Of a stretch of DNA of 64,000 bases, positions 27,143 through 36,417 are shown one piece after another; the first letter of the stretch is position 1; every line of letters begins with the position of its first letter. The notes beneath the pieces are model-generated. The model did not search any database and was not told the origin of the DNA. It was given only the letters and a program-made list of their open reading frames with translations. The stretch covers positions 468,482 to 532,481 of the forward strand of contig CALMYL010000008.1 in assembly GCA_937873695.1 (NCBI GenBank), read 5' to 3'. Source of the DNA: an uncultured Ignavibacteria bacterium (GTDB taxonomy: Bacteria > Bacteroidota > Ignavibacteria > Tepidaquicellales > OLB5). Position numbers and translations under genes: made by a program.

Positions 27143-27739
27143 ATGAAACATCCAAGATTAGAGTCAATTAACAGAATAATATTGCAGGCAGGACATGGAG
27201 GATTACAAGGTGAAAACTATGATCCCGGTGCTGTCGATCCTAAAACGGGAGCAAAGGAAAATTTGGAAGTGAAACAAATCATTACAAGATTATCACATAA
27301 ACTAACACAAAGTGGACTAACTGTTGTAGTCACACCTGATTTCGGCTTAAGAAGAGCTGTGGAGTTCATAAATGCCAATTATGACAGTAATACAGATTGG
27401 GCATTTGAAATACATAAAGATTCAGCAGCGAATTTCAATGACAAAATGATAAAACGGATGGGTGTGTACTACCACCCTGTTTCATATGGCAGTAAAGATA
27501 TTGCTGAAGTTATGGTTGATGGATTCAAGAGATCTGGAGCCAATCTAACATCATGGGCTAGAAGTGATACGGAATCAAATCATGGCAGTCTAGGGTGGAT
27601 AAGGAGAACGAAGATGTTAGCGCATTTGATAGAGGCCGGGTTCATTGAAGACAGAGTCGATGATATCGCAGATGAATTTTTCGCCGAAGCAATTGCCAGA
27701 AGTATTTGTTTTGCATTAGGGATTAATAACAGAAAGTAA
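27143..27739 (+). CDS. N-acetylmuramoyl-L-alanine amidase (Amidase_3) without signal peptide
   Basis: A 198-residue single-domain amidase. IILQAGHGG near 12-20 gives the first zinc His, ENLEVKQI the Glu ligand, and WAFEIHKDSA the second His. The catalytic Glu is in AHLIEAGFIEDRVD, where EAGF-I-E-D replaces the usual ETGFLSN. It should cut the amide bond between MurNAc and the stem peptide. It has no export signal, so it is either cytoplasmic or delivered by another route, as for phage endolysins. The base composition is more AT-rich than the core genes, and the next three genes in the same direction are also unusual. Confidence 0.8.
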   Translation: MKHPRLESINRIILQAGHGGLQGENYDPGAVDPKTGAKENLEVKQIITRLSHKLTQSGLTVVVTPDFGLRRAVEFINANYDSNTDWAFEIHKDSAANFNDKMIKRMGVYYHPVSYGSKDIAEVMVDGFKRSGANLTSWARSDTESNHGSLGWIRRTKMLAHLIEAGFIEDRVDDIADEFFAEAIARSICFALGINNRK

Positions 27740-27816
27740 AGTGCTTCTTAAACAAATTATATTTGATGAAATTCTAAGTCATTAAATGGTACAATTTGAA
27801 TAATTAATTTTCGCAA

Positions 27817-29553
27817 ATGAAAATGAAATATATTAACAGTAATTTTTTAAAAGCAATCATTGTACTCGTCGGGACCTCGCTTTATGCTCAAAACGATAAT
27901 GGTAAAAACTATATTGCTTTAAAAGATAGTGTTCTAAAAGATAGTGGTATAGTAAATACTTCCGACCCAAGGAATTATGTAACAATTTTTGTCGAAAGTT
28001 CTAAAGATAGAAAAGTATGGAAACAGAATAATCTAATCACATCTTCTTATACATTCAAAAGGGAGATAGATGCAAATTCAATAGTTTATATTCATTTTGA
28101 TAAAGAATCTTTAAAGAAAGTCAGATTAGACTACAATGTTTCGATTGGTGCAAAATTGAACGATAGAAAGATAGAATTGTCGCCATTTTCAGAAGTTGGA
28201 GAAAAGCAAAAAATTATTAATGATGTTAGACCAATTGATGAAGTTAAAACGAATATAACGAAATTGAACAACCTTCAAAGCTATGTGATCAGTAATGATG
28301 TTAACAATTATTTGCTCTTGGAAGACGATATTAGAAAAGAAGCAATCCAAAACGGGACAAGTAAGCTTAATTTTGATTCTAATAAAGAAAATCTAAAAAT
28401 ATATTTGGATTTATTAGAGCATAAGAATTTTACCGACACCACTGTAAAAAATCGGTCAGAAATTTTAGAACTGAAAAATAAAATAAATGATAACGCTAGA
28501 TCAATGTACCCGTTCTTAAAAGATAATGGGAATACATTCAAAGTGTTTGTTGAAGAGATAAATTCATACAACGATGCAAGTCAGATCAAAAGCATAAATG
28601 CTAAGTTTAGAGAACAATTAGTTGGCGCAAACTTCTATATTGATGTTGACAATACTTCTATAGCTAGAAAAAGAACTTTAAACCAGTTAAGGAACAACAT
28701 AGAAATGCTCCTTAACTTGTATGATTATTTCAATAGTAAAGGGAAACAAACTCAAATGATTTTCAATTCACTAACTAGTCATAATGTTATATTTACTAAC
28801 AAAATGATTGAATCATTAAAGAAATTCATTTCTTTGCTTGATATCATTAAAATTGATTCGCCCATAACGACGGATAGTGTGTTAAATGCTAATTCCGAAT
28901 TGCTTATATCAAATACTTTATTGATTGTGGAACTGTTTAAAAATTTTGGAAATACTATCCAACCTAATATTGATCTTGAAGAAATAATTAAAGAATTAAT
29001 ATTTAGCACTTACTTTTACGGAACAATTGATTTGAAAAAATCTACTGCCTTGGAAGGCGATCAATTGAACATATATTTAATACTGACAGATCCTCAAGAC
29101 CCAAATATGAAACCCATTGAACTACCAGTAGCTGTTTTTGAAGTGACTGCATTAGGTTGGAAATTTTTCAAAGTCTCAGATTCTTTCAATTTAATCCATA
29201 GTAATTACAACACAGATGACAGTACGGATAGTTTTGTATCAAGTAACTATAAACCGGTTCCTGGAGTTTCACTTTTAGCTTCTTTTGCTGGCAATGAAAA
29301 AAGTGATTTTTGGAACGTTTTATATCCATCAATCGGTATAAATTTATCCTATTTAGATTTTTATAGCAATAAAGATGTAGAAATTGGCGTAGGTCTAATC
29401 GCAGGTCTTTTTAACAACAAATTATTTTTCAATATCGGTTATAACCTGCAAGCTTCAAAGAAGAAATCTCTTTATTGGGGCATTGGTTTCAGTTTTGTAA
29501 ATTTATTGAATACTCTTGTTAAACCTAACAATTCTGTAGGAACTGCCAATTGA
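27817..29553 (+). CDS. Hypothetical secreted protein, possible C-terminal barrel
   Basis: A 578-residue protein with a signal peptide (FLKAIIVLVGTSLYAQ). The middle (about 140-420) is helical with many Lys, Asn and Ile. The last ~100 residues switch to short strands, for example PSIGINLSYLDFYS, VEIGVGLIAGLF and NKLFFNIGYNLQAS, which look like outer-membrane strands. I know no family. The gene is very AT-rich and lies 77 bases after the amidase, so the two may work together. Confidence 0.6.
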   Translation: MKMKYINSNFLKAIIVLVGTSLYAQNDNGKNYIALKDSVLKDSGIVNTSDPRNYVTIFVESSKDRKVWKQNNLITSSYTFKREIDANSIVYIHFDKESLKKVRLDYNVSIGAKLNDRKIELSPFSEVGEKQKIINDVRPIDEVKTNITKLNNLQSYVISNDVNNYLLLEDDIRKEAIQNGTSKLNFDSNKENLKIYLDLLEHKNFTDTTVKNRSEILELKNKINDNARSMYPFLKDNGNTFKVFVEEINSYNDASQIKSINAKFREQLVGANFYIDVDNTSIARKRTLNQLRNNIEMLLNLYDYFNSKGKQTQMIFNSLTSHNVIFTNKMIESLKKFISLLDIIKIDSPITTDSVLNANSELLISNTLLIVELFKNFGNTIQPNIDLEEIIKELIFSTYFYGTIDLKKSTALEGDQLNIYLILTDPQDPNMKPIELPVAVFEVTALGWKFFKVSDSFNLIHSNYNTDDSTDSFVSSNYKPVPGVSLLASFAGNEKSDFWNVLYPSIGINLSYLDFYSNKDVEIGVGLIAGLFNNKLFFNIGYNLQASKKKSLYWGIGFSFVNLLNTLVKPNNSVGTAN

Positions 29554-29682
29554 TCACGTATTCATATTATACTTTTTTAGAGTGGTAACGCTTATAAAAT
29601 ATTCAAAGTCGAGCAATAGTAGTCTCTGAACTAAATGCCAATTTTTTCAAATTAAAGAACACAAAAAATAATCAAATTTAAA

Positions 29683-30075
29683 ATGGAAGAAAAAAATTAC
29701 TACAGCGACAATTCGATTTCGGTAACTTCAACCAGAGTTATGATCGGGTCAACAACCTATTCATTGAGAAATGTTTCATCAGTACGAACGATGTTTACAG
29801 CACCTAGCCATATTATTGATATATTGTTGATAATTACAGGAGTTATTTCCTTAATTATTGGTTTTGCGATGATAAAAAACAGCGGTGGATTTTGTGTCGG
29901 TATTGGTGTATTATTAGGCATTATCGGTGTAATTGTATTTAAATCGAAGAAAAATACTTATTATGTCCTTTTAGGAACTAACGCAGGTGAACATAAAGCA
30001 CTAACTTCAACGAATCAACAGTATATTGACACAATTGTAACTGCAATTAACAATGCTATAATTGAATATAAATAA
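29683..30075 (+). CDS. DUF6232 membrane protein
   Basis: A 130-residue protein: a strand-rich N-terminus with ISVTSTRVMIGSTTYSLRNVSSVR, two adjacent membrane helices (about 45-80) separated by a short turn, and a C-terminal strand-helix ending IVTAINNAIIEYK. This is the layout of DUF6232, a PH-like fold split by a helical hairpin. It is likely in the inner membrane; function is unknown. It is a member of the AT-rich island. Confidence 0.65.
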   Translation: MEEKNYYSDNSISVTSTRVMIGSTTYSLRNVSSVRTMFTAPSHIIDILLIITGVISLIIGFAMIKNSGGFCVGIGVLLGIIGVIVFKSKKNTYYVLLGTNAGEHKALTSTNQQYIDTIVTAINNAIIEYK

Positions 30076-30095
30076 AACTAATTTAATCTAAAAAT

Positions 30096-30284
30096 ATGAG
30101 TGATTTAAAGTCTTGTCCGAATTGCGGTCGCGAAGCTGAAAAGGCAATTAGTTCAAATTTTTTTGAGGTACATACTTGTCTGGATTGTAAAGAAAAATAT
30201 TGCGATGAGTGCAGTAGTGATGATAATTGTCCTCATTGCGGTTCGAGAGAATACGCAGATTATGATAAAGTCTATGCTGACTGA
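30096..30284 (+). CDS. Small protein with four CxxC-type zinc knuckles
   Basis: A 62-residue protein with CPNCG, CLDC, CDEC and CPHCG, enough to bind two zinc ions in a cross-brace or double zinc ribbon. It is acidic and ends YDKVYAD. It starts 20 bases after the DUF6232 gene and is probably co-transcribed. Nucleic acid or protein binding is likely; the target is unknown. Confidence 0.65.
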   Translation: MSDLKSCPNCGREAEKAISSNFFEVHTCLDCKEKYCDECSSDDNCPHCGSREYADYDKVYAD

Positions 30285-31030
30285 TTGAACTCCTATAAAC
30301 TCTTGTACAGGCTGAATTGTACAAAGTACGCAATGAACTATCTTTTCCACCGTCTCTCCCCAAAAATAGGAGCCGTTTATTTCTATGAAGAAGAATCTTC
30401 CATCGCTCCGCTCTATATGGCTGGCAAAAAATTCCCAGCCGGCTTGACTCGGTGGCAGAAGTTCGTGTAATTAGTGTAATTCGTGGTTGCTCTTTTTTTG
30501 CTTTTTTTTGAGCCTTTGAGCCTTGCTGGTAAACTCTTGTTTTGATTCTGTACGGGGGCTTAAGTCCCCTTTAGGGGGGGGGGTGCATTAACCCCGCTCT
30601 AAAGAGCGGGGTTAGTCTGAAAAATATTGCTTTTTCATATTTGTTTTCTATTGCTTTGCTCCCTTGGCGTTCTTAGCGTACTCTGCGGTTATTATCTTTT
30701 GCTTTTCTTTGAGCCTTTGAGCCTTGCTGGTAAACTCTTGTTTTGATTCTGAATGGGGACTAAAAGTCCCTTTAATAGGGTGCTTGCAGGTCCCCGCCCT
30801 AAAGGGCGGGGCTAATCAATGAAACACTTGTTAATCGTTTTGCTACGCCTTACTGAGCGAAAGCGAAGGAAGGCTTTTCTTTGAGCCTTTGAGTCTTCGT
30901 GGCGGTCTTTTATTTTGATTTGTTATCACTGCCCGGAGGGCAATCGCTAAGTCAAATCTCAACCCCCGCAATTAATATTGAATTTTCCAATACTTTACAT
31001 TATTTTCCCCTTACAGGAGGCCTTAAATAA
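30285..31030. repeat. Repeat-filled intergenic region
   Basis: About 750 bases without a convincing gene. A 43-base exact direct repeat lies at 30507-30549 and 30709-30751 (starts TTGAGCCTTTGAGCCTTGCT). Palindromes are at 30591-30612 (ACCCCGCTCT-aa-AGAGCGGGGT) and 30792-30811 (CCCCGCCCT-aa-AGGGCGGGG). A 105-base unit at 30792-30896 is repeated with about two mismatches at 33008-33112. The text of the CTTTG-AGCC-TTTG-GTCTT type recurs several times. Confidence 0.8.
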
Positions 31031-32275
31031 ATGAAAAAGCCTATATCCTATCTGTTCACCAATCTAATCATAATTTTAGCTGTAATTTTTATTGCCGCAC
31101 CGAAGGTGCTCAGCCAGCAGGCTGATGAAGTATTCGTCAATGTCAACGAGGCGATAGTTGTTGTCGAGGCATATGACTTCGAAGGTAACAAATCAGCGCA
31201 GGGCAGCGGCGTAATACTGAAGGATAAAAATATCCTCGTCACAAATTTTCATATCTTTGCCGGCAACGAAAAGCTTGTACTTAAGCATAAAGATAAGGAA
31301 ATCAAGTACACTGAGATCGTCGGGCTCAGCATCGATAAAGATGTACTTGTACTTTCACTTGAAACCACAGATTTTCCGCAGGTGAAAGTTGGAAGCTCCG
31401 CAAACATGAAAGTTGGCAATAAAGTGTACGCTATCGGCAGCCCAATGGGACTCGAGAACACAATCACCGAAGGTCTCGTTGGCGGCTTCAGAAAGTTTGA
31501 CGATAAGAAAAATGATATCGAGTATATCCAGATCAGCGCGGGCCTCTCGCCCGGCTCAAGCGGGGGTGCCGTACTTAACACCGATGGTGAACTTATCGGT
31601 ATCAGCACTATGGGGCTCAAAGAAGGGCAAAACCTAAACTTCGCAATTAAGATCGAAGATGTACTGAGCGTTGATCTTGGGGAGTACAAAGATAAAGTTA
31701 AACTTGAATCGATTAATTATTTCTTCAAAGGTAAATCACTTTACGAAGATACCAAATACGAAAGTGCAATTGAGTATTTCAACAAGTTTCTCGCCAAAGT
31801 CCCAAATGATGCCATTTGCTTAAACTTCCGGGGACTCGCTTACCTTCAGCAAAAGAAATATGAGGAAGCATTAAAAGATTTCAATCAGTCTTCAAAAATT
31901 GATCCCGAGTATCTTGCCCCTGTTATCAACAAGGCGGATATTAATTACAAAATGGAAAACTACGAGAAGGCTGTTAGCGACTATACCAAAATAATCAACA
32001 AATATCCCGATCTTATCGGACCCGTGTACTCACGTGGTTTGGCAAGAATGCAGCTTGGCGACTGGGGAGACGCGATAAAAGATTTTACAAAAGCTATCAA
32101 AATTGATAAAAATTATGTTCAGGCATATCTCAACAGGGGAATTTCCTACTATTACGATAACCAGTATTCAGAGGCAATTGATGACTGGACTAAAGCCAAA
32201 AACCTGAACCCAAGCATGGCACCGACACTGAATGACTGGATAGATAAAGCAGATTATTTTATGAGCAATCAGTAA
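31031..32275 (+). CDS. Secreted HtrA-like serine protease with TPR repeats
   Basis: A 414-residue protein with a signal peptide (to about residue 29), a trypsin-like S1C protease domain with His74 (TNFHIF), Asp104 (DKDVLVL) and Ser177 (SPGSSGG), and then four or so TPR units (about 222-405). The usual PDZ domain of DegP is replaced by TPRs, so substrates or partners are likely recognised by the repeats. It should act in the periplasm. A ribosome site (AGGAGG) lies before ATG 31031. The gene and its follower are bracketed by the 105-base direct repeats at 30792 and 33008. Confidence 0.88.
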   Translation: MKKPISYLFTNLIIILAVIFIAAPKVLSQQADEVFVNVNEAIVVVEAYDFEGNKSAQGSGVILKDKNILVTNFHIFAGNEKLVLKHKDKEIKYTEIVGLSIDKDVLVLSLETTDFPQVKVGSSANMKVGNKVYAIGSPMGLENTITEGLVGGFRKFDDKKNDIEYIQISAGLSPGSSGGAVLNTDGELIGISTMGLKEGQNLNFAIKIEDVLSVDLGEYKDKVKLESINYFFKGKSLYEDTKYESAIEYFNKFLAKVPNDAICLNFRGLAYLQQKKYEEALKDFNQSSKIDPEYLAPVINKADINYKMENYEKAVSDYTKIINKYPDLIGPVYSRGLARMQLGDWGDAIKDFTKAIKIDKNYVQAYLNRGISYYYDNQYSEAIDDWTKAKNLNPSMAPTLNDWIDKADYFMSNQ

Positions 32276-32306
32276 ATTGCATTTACTAATTTTTATAAAG
32301 AAAAAA

Positions 32307-32822
32307 ATGAGAAATTATATATTCATATTATTCTTCGTTGCTGCCGCAAGCACCAACATCTTCACTCAGACTGACAGTCTAAGTGCCGGATGGAAAACAA
32401 AAGAAGATTTTGAGGCAGCCGAAGGGAATGTAAAGAAGTTTGTATTATGGCTCCAGAATAATACCCCGGCTCAGGATAAAGAGCTTCGCAAAGATGTAAG
32501 CGCATACGTATTAAAGTGGTTTATTGATTGTCCATATATTTCAATCAGTATTGATGAAAAATTTGAATTGCTTAAATCAGGTTATACTTATGAGCCTTAT
32601 ATGCTTGGGATATATATGTTTGGAATAGGTTATTACCTTATAGAACATAAAAATGAAAAAATGGGATTGAAGTCTGTTTACGCGGGATATAGATCAATGT
32701 TAGCTCTTTATGATACTATCCTTAAGTCTGAGCCAACTGCTACAAATAAGCAGCTTGATGAATATAAAAAACTTGAAGGTAGCAGCGAGCTAAAAAGCTA
32801 TATTAAAGATAAGTACTATTAA
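32307..32822 (+). CDS. Hypothetical secreted protein
   Basis: A protein of about 171 residues from ATG 32307 with a signal peptide (IFILFFVAAASTNIFTQ) and a helical mature part containing YMLGIYMFGIGYYLIEH. The open frame extends upstream to a TTG at 32277, but the ATG gives a regular signal peptide. It starts 31 bases after the HtrA-TPR stop and may be co-transcribed. No family is recognised. Confidence 0.62.
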   Translation: MRNYIFILFFVAAASTNIFTQTDSLSAGWKTKEDFEAAEGNVKKFVLWLQNNTPAQDKELRKDVSAYVLKWFIDCPYISISIDEKFELLKSGYTYEPYMLGIYMFGIGYYLIEHKNEKMGLKSVYAGYRSMLALYDTILKSEPTATNKQLDEYKKLEGSSELKSYIKDKYY

Positions 32823-33301
32823 GAACTAAATGCAGTCTATGAACTGTGACTGCCCGCTGGGAAGTCATTGCATCTCTTTGCGCTGCGCCTTAAGATGCGC
32901 TGTGTCGCGCTTTAATCCGCGAAACGGGAGGCAGGGAGAAAGGTTTTGGTTCTGATTTTGACTTTGAATGGGGACTTAAGTCCCTATTTTTTTGGGGAGA
33001 ACTTTAACCCCGCCCTAAAGGGCGGGGCTAATCAATGAAACACTTGTTAATCGTTTTGCTTCGCCTTACTGAGCGAAAGCGAAGGAAGGCTTTTCTTTGA
33101 GCCTTTGTGTCTTAGCTACGACTTTCGATTTGTGTAAGTTGGTAGTCTTTTGCTGCGCCTTGCTGCACGCAGTACCGTGCCTTAATCCCGCATAGCGGGA
33201 GGAAGGGAGAAAGGTTCTGTTTTAGATTTTGATCATAAAAAAAGACGCATTCTCTGCGCCCCTGCTTTAACCTGCAACCTATAACCTGCAACCTGTAACC
33301 C
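32823..33301. repeat. Repeat-filled intergenic region
   Basis: No gene seen. The second copy of the 105-base unit is at 33008-33112, opening with the CCCCGCCCT-aa-AGGGCGGGG palindrome (33008-33027). GGGACTTAAGTCCC is at 32970-32983. A short tandem tract of CCTGCAACCTATAA-like units is at about 33268-33300, directly at the 3' end of nadE. Confidence 0.75.
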
Positions 33302-34180
33302 TTAAGATCCCCAATCTCTGTTATACCTGAAATCAACATTTATCGTCCTGCTGCTTACTTTCGCAATTACAGGCGGAACGCGTTTAAACTGGTTAAACCT
33401 GATCTTATCACGCAGCGTTTTTATGAATGCCTTCTTAAATCCGATATCAATTAATTCCTCATCGCTGTATCGCTGATCAATCATATAATATAGCAATTCA
33501 TCCGCTTCGCGGTAGGTGAATCCAAGCTCGCCTTCATCTGTCTGACCTGTCCACAAGTCAGCCGAAGGCTTTTTCTTGATAATTTGTTTCGGACACCCGA
33601 GCAGTTCTGCAAGCTGCCATACCTGCGTTTTGTACAGGTCGCCCAGCGGATTTATCGCGCTTGCTGAGTCGCCATACAGTGTTGAGTAACCCAGCAGTAT
33701 CTCTGTCTTATTACCTGTTCCCAACACCAGCGCTTTTTTTTCATTTGACTGGTCATACAGGCATATCATTCTCATGCGAGCCATAATATTGCCAAATCGA
33801 ACCTTGTTTTTCAGTATATCGGGGTCGTTCTCAGCCAGTGCGTCAACTGAGCCGGTCAGATTAAAAAGCATACTTTTTATTTTAATATCTTTTACAACCG
33901 AAAGGGCATCGCTGACACTGTCAGCACTCGATGTTTTGTAAGGCATCATTACTCCAAGCACGTTTTTGGGTCCAAGCGCCAATGCCGCAAGGTATGCAGC
34001 TACAGTGGAATCAATTCCGCCGCTTAAGCCAAGAACAACTTTCTTAAGCCCGAAGCGTGTAGTCTCCTGGTATATAAAGTTAACCAGGACCTTAACTAAG
34101 TCCTGGTTAACGGGTATATCAAATGGATTTTGTCTTTCTGAAGAGTTTTTGTGTGCTGCTTTTATATCGGGTTCTTCCAA
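33302..34180 (-). CDS. nadE: NAD+ synthetase, ammonia-type
   Basis: A 292-residue protein with the ATP-pyrophosphatase P-loop LSGGIDST at 52-59 and the family segments VLGTGNKTEILLGYSTLYGDSASAINPLGDLYKTQVW and PSADLWTGQTDEGELG. It converts nicotinic acid adenine dinucleotide to NAD+ with ATP. The nitrilase-like glutaminase domain is absent, so free ammonia or a separate glutaminase supplies nitrogen. Length is normal for this form. Confidence 0.93.
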   Translation of the reverse strand: MEEPDIKAAHKNSSERQNPFDIPVNQDLVKVLVNFIYQETTRFGLKKVVLGLSGGIDSTVAAYLAALALGPKNVLGVMMPYKTSSADSVSDALSVVKDIKIKSMLFNLTGSVDALAENDPDILKNKVRFGNIMARMRMICLYDQSNEKKALVLGTGNKTEILLGYSTLYGDSASAINPLGDLYKTQVWQLAELLGCPKQIIKKKPSADLWTGQTDEGELGFTYREADELLYYMIDQRYSDEELIDIGFKKAFIKTLRDKIRFNQFKRVPPVIAKVSSRTINVDFRYNRDWGS

Positions 34181-34243
34181 TTAATTTATCAATTTATCAG
34201 CCATTAGATCAAAAAAATTGCAGGTATTACTCACTCCTGTGTA

Positions 34244-34495
34244 TTACTTCTTTGAAACCTGGTAAACTATCTTTCTTATTGTATCGAACTGAAGATAGGG
34301 GAACATTTCCTGTATCTTATCAATAGCTTCGCCAGCACTCATTTCTCTTCTCATATCCTTGTACATCTGGCGGATCTTGTAATCACGGATAGCTTTTTCA
34401 TCCAATAATTTATATTTCTTTAAATTATTATATGTCTCATCGTCTATCAGCTCACTTAACGGATTATCGGTCTTTGACTTAACTGTCGGCTTCAT
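34244..34495 (-). CDS. Small conserved-looking protein
   Basis: An 83-residue, basic, helical protein starting MKPTVKSKTDNPLSELIDDETYNN, with RREMSAGEAIDKIQEMFPYLQFDTIRKIVYQ at the C-terminus, which could form a helix-turn-helix. It lies 63 bases upstream of nadE on the same strand. The family is not recognised; a DNA-binding role is a guess from the C-terminal helices. Confidence 0.5.
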   Translation of the reverse strand: MKPTVKSKTDNPLSELIDDETYNNLKKYKLLDEKAIRDYKIRQMYKDMRREMSAGEAIDKIQEMFPYLQFDTIRKIVYQVSKK

Positions 34496-34992
34496 TTATG
34501 CCCTCCCGTCCTTTCGGACTATTAGTTTATTATTATTTATCATTAAATACGTCTCTGTAACTTACTTGTAAATAAAGTCTTCTCGTCACCTAATGTTACA
34601 AATATAATTAAAAAGCAAGTTAAAAATCAAGTAATCCAATAATTTAGCTCTCTTTTATTATACTTAACTTTAAATAAATATATAGTTACAAAATAAATAA
34701 TTCTTTGTAAATTTAACCTTAAGATGCTGTTAAACGTTTCAATTTGGGTTATAAGACTTGCAATAACTTTCAATTATTGCTATTTTATTCAAAATTTTAA
34801 CGCATTTATGGAGAGGTTTTTCAGGATATTCTATTACACCGCATTCACGGTATTTGTTTTATCCTGTATTCTGGTCATATTTTCAATTGTAGTTTCAGCA
34901 ATTGCGTTTTTATACTGGTCACTAACGTTAGTTCTGCAGTATATTTTACGCATTTTGTAAGTGAAAAGTCTAACTAAATCCAAAATTTTTTA
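34496..34992. other. AT-rich gap, possible 50-residue membrane protein at 34808-34960
   Basis: An ATG at 34808 opens a frame MERFFRIFYYTAFTVFVLSC ending at 34960, one long hydrophobic helix or two. There is no clear ribosome site, so it may not be translated; the same frame is open from 34724. The rest (34496-34723) is AT-rich with no recognised site other than a small GTCC/GGAC hairpin near 34508. Confidence 0.3.
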
Positions 34993-36387
34993 ATGCGCAG
35001 AATCAATATTGTTAAAACAGCCTTTTGGGCTTCATTCATGTTCGTTATACTCATCTCTGCTTGTAAACAGGGTGATGATATTGTAACTACCACAGATCCT
35101 CCCGTTGTTATTGATACTACCAAAATTTTCTCTAATACATACGGAACTTCATTATCAGACCTCATTACAGGGGCAAGGCAGTGCAATGATGGAGGCATTA
35201 TAGTTTGCGGCTATACAATTTCAGGTGCCTTTGGCGATAATGATATCTTTATTATGAAGTTAAACGGTAATGGTACTGTAGTCTGGTCAAATCTTTACGG
35301 CGGCAGCGGAAATGACCAGGCCACTTCAATTGAAAAGACCGCTGACGGAAGTTTTGTTATAAGCGGTACCACTTCCTCATTTGGAGGAACCTTCGATCCG
35401 TTCCTGTTGAAGATCGATCAGTCCGGTGCAATAGCCTGGAGCAATATCTACAGGTGGTGGAATGAAGATTACTCAAACGCTGTGATCCAGACAGGCGATT
35501 TGGGTTACATTATCACCGGCTATTCAAATTCATTCAGTATTGGCGGCTATGATGTTTTTTCGCTCAAGCTTGATCAATCAGGCGGTTTAATGTGGGCAAG
35601 ATGTTACGGCGGCCCTGAAAATGACTACGGAAACTCGATCCGTACTTCTCCTGAAGGCGGTTACATTATAGGTGGTTATACCTTCAGTTATGGTGTTTCA
35701 GGTGATGCTTATATTCTTAAACTCTACGGCGATGGCGTTTTAAGATGGTCAAAAACATACGGAGGCGCCGGATTTGATAATATCAAAGATATACAGAATG
35801 CCTCCGGCGGTTTCATAGCTTGCGGCTCAACAAGTTCTTTCGGACTGGTTGATGAAGATGCTTATGTATTCAGTATTGATAACCAGGACGGTTTTGTTTA
35901 CTGGACAAGAACATTTGACGGTAATGCAGGAGGACCTTCACAGTTCTATAAAGTTCTTTCATCAGGTGATGGCGGCTTCCTGCTTGCAGGCAACATGCAG
36001 AATGATGTGAACAATCTTCAGGATATTTCTCTTGTTAAATTATACGGAGATGGAGCATTTAATTACGCCAAGCTCTTTGGCGGTTCCTCAAATGAAATTG
36101 CTTCATCAATCTCTGTGAAATCTGACGGCGGTTTACTTATGACCGGAAGTACTTCATCCTTTGGCGCAGGAAGCAACGATATGTACCTGCTAAGTCTTTA
36201 TAATAACGGAACAGGTTGCCTCACTGATAACCCGGTTACTCCAATAGGCGGTACTCCGCTAACTGAAGTCAACGAGCAGACTTCTTCGTATCTTGACATA
36301 AATTTTTATGATACTTATGTACCGGCGTGGAACGTTGCCTCATTCAGCGTTCTGCCTAATACCCAATGCATCCAGAATCCGAAATAA
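34993..36387 (+). CDS. Lipoprotein with beta-propeller-like repeats
   Basis: A 464-residue protein with a signal sequence ending in the lipobox LISAC (Cys24). The mature part has about seven copies of a ~50-residue unit of the form GGYIIxGYTxSFGxGxxDxYxLKLDxxGxxxWSxxYGG (for example around 65-110, 115-160 and 205-255), which should form blades of a beta-propeller. Similar repeat proteins are common among exported proteins of this phylum. Ligand and role are unknown. The C-terminal ~70 residues do not repeat. Confidence 0.75.
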   Translation: MRRINIVKTAFWASFMFVILISACKQGDDIVTTTDPPVVIDTTKIFSNTYGTSLSDLITGARQCNDGGIIVCGYTISGAFGDNDIFIMKLNGNGTVVWSNLYGGSGNDQATSIEKTADGSFVISGTTSSFGGTFDPFLLKIDQSGAIAWSNIYRWWNEDYSNAVIQTGDLGYIITGYSNSFSIGGYDVFSLKLDQSGGLMWARCYGGPENDYGNSIRTSPEGGYIIGGYTFSYGVSGDAYILKLYGDGVLRWSKTYGGAGFDNIKDIQNASGGFIACGSTSSFGLVDEDAYVFSIDNQDGFVYWTRTFDGNAGGPSQFYKVLSSGDGGFLLAGNMQNDVNNLQDISLVKLYGDGAFNYAKLFGGSSNEIASSISVKSDGGLLMTGSTSSFGAGSNDMYLLSLYNNGTGCLTDNPVTPIGGTPLTEVNEQTSSYLDINFYDTYVPAWNVASFSVLPNTQCIQNPK

Positions 36388-36417
36388 ATGAAACACTAAA
36401 TTGAAAAGAGCGGCAAT

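Noticed and set aside
30285..30470. 61-residue frame after the zinc-knuckle gene
   Set aside because: It starts at the previous stop, runs into repeat text and has no recognisable features.
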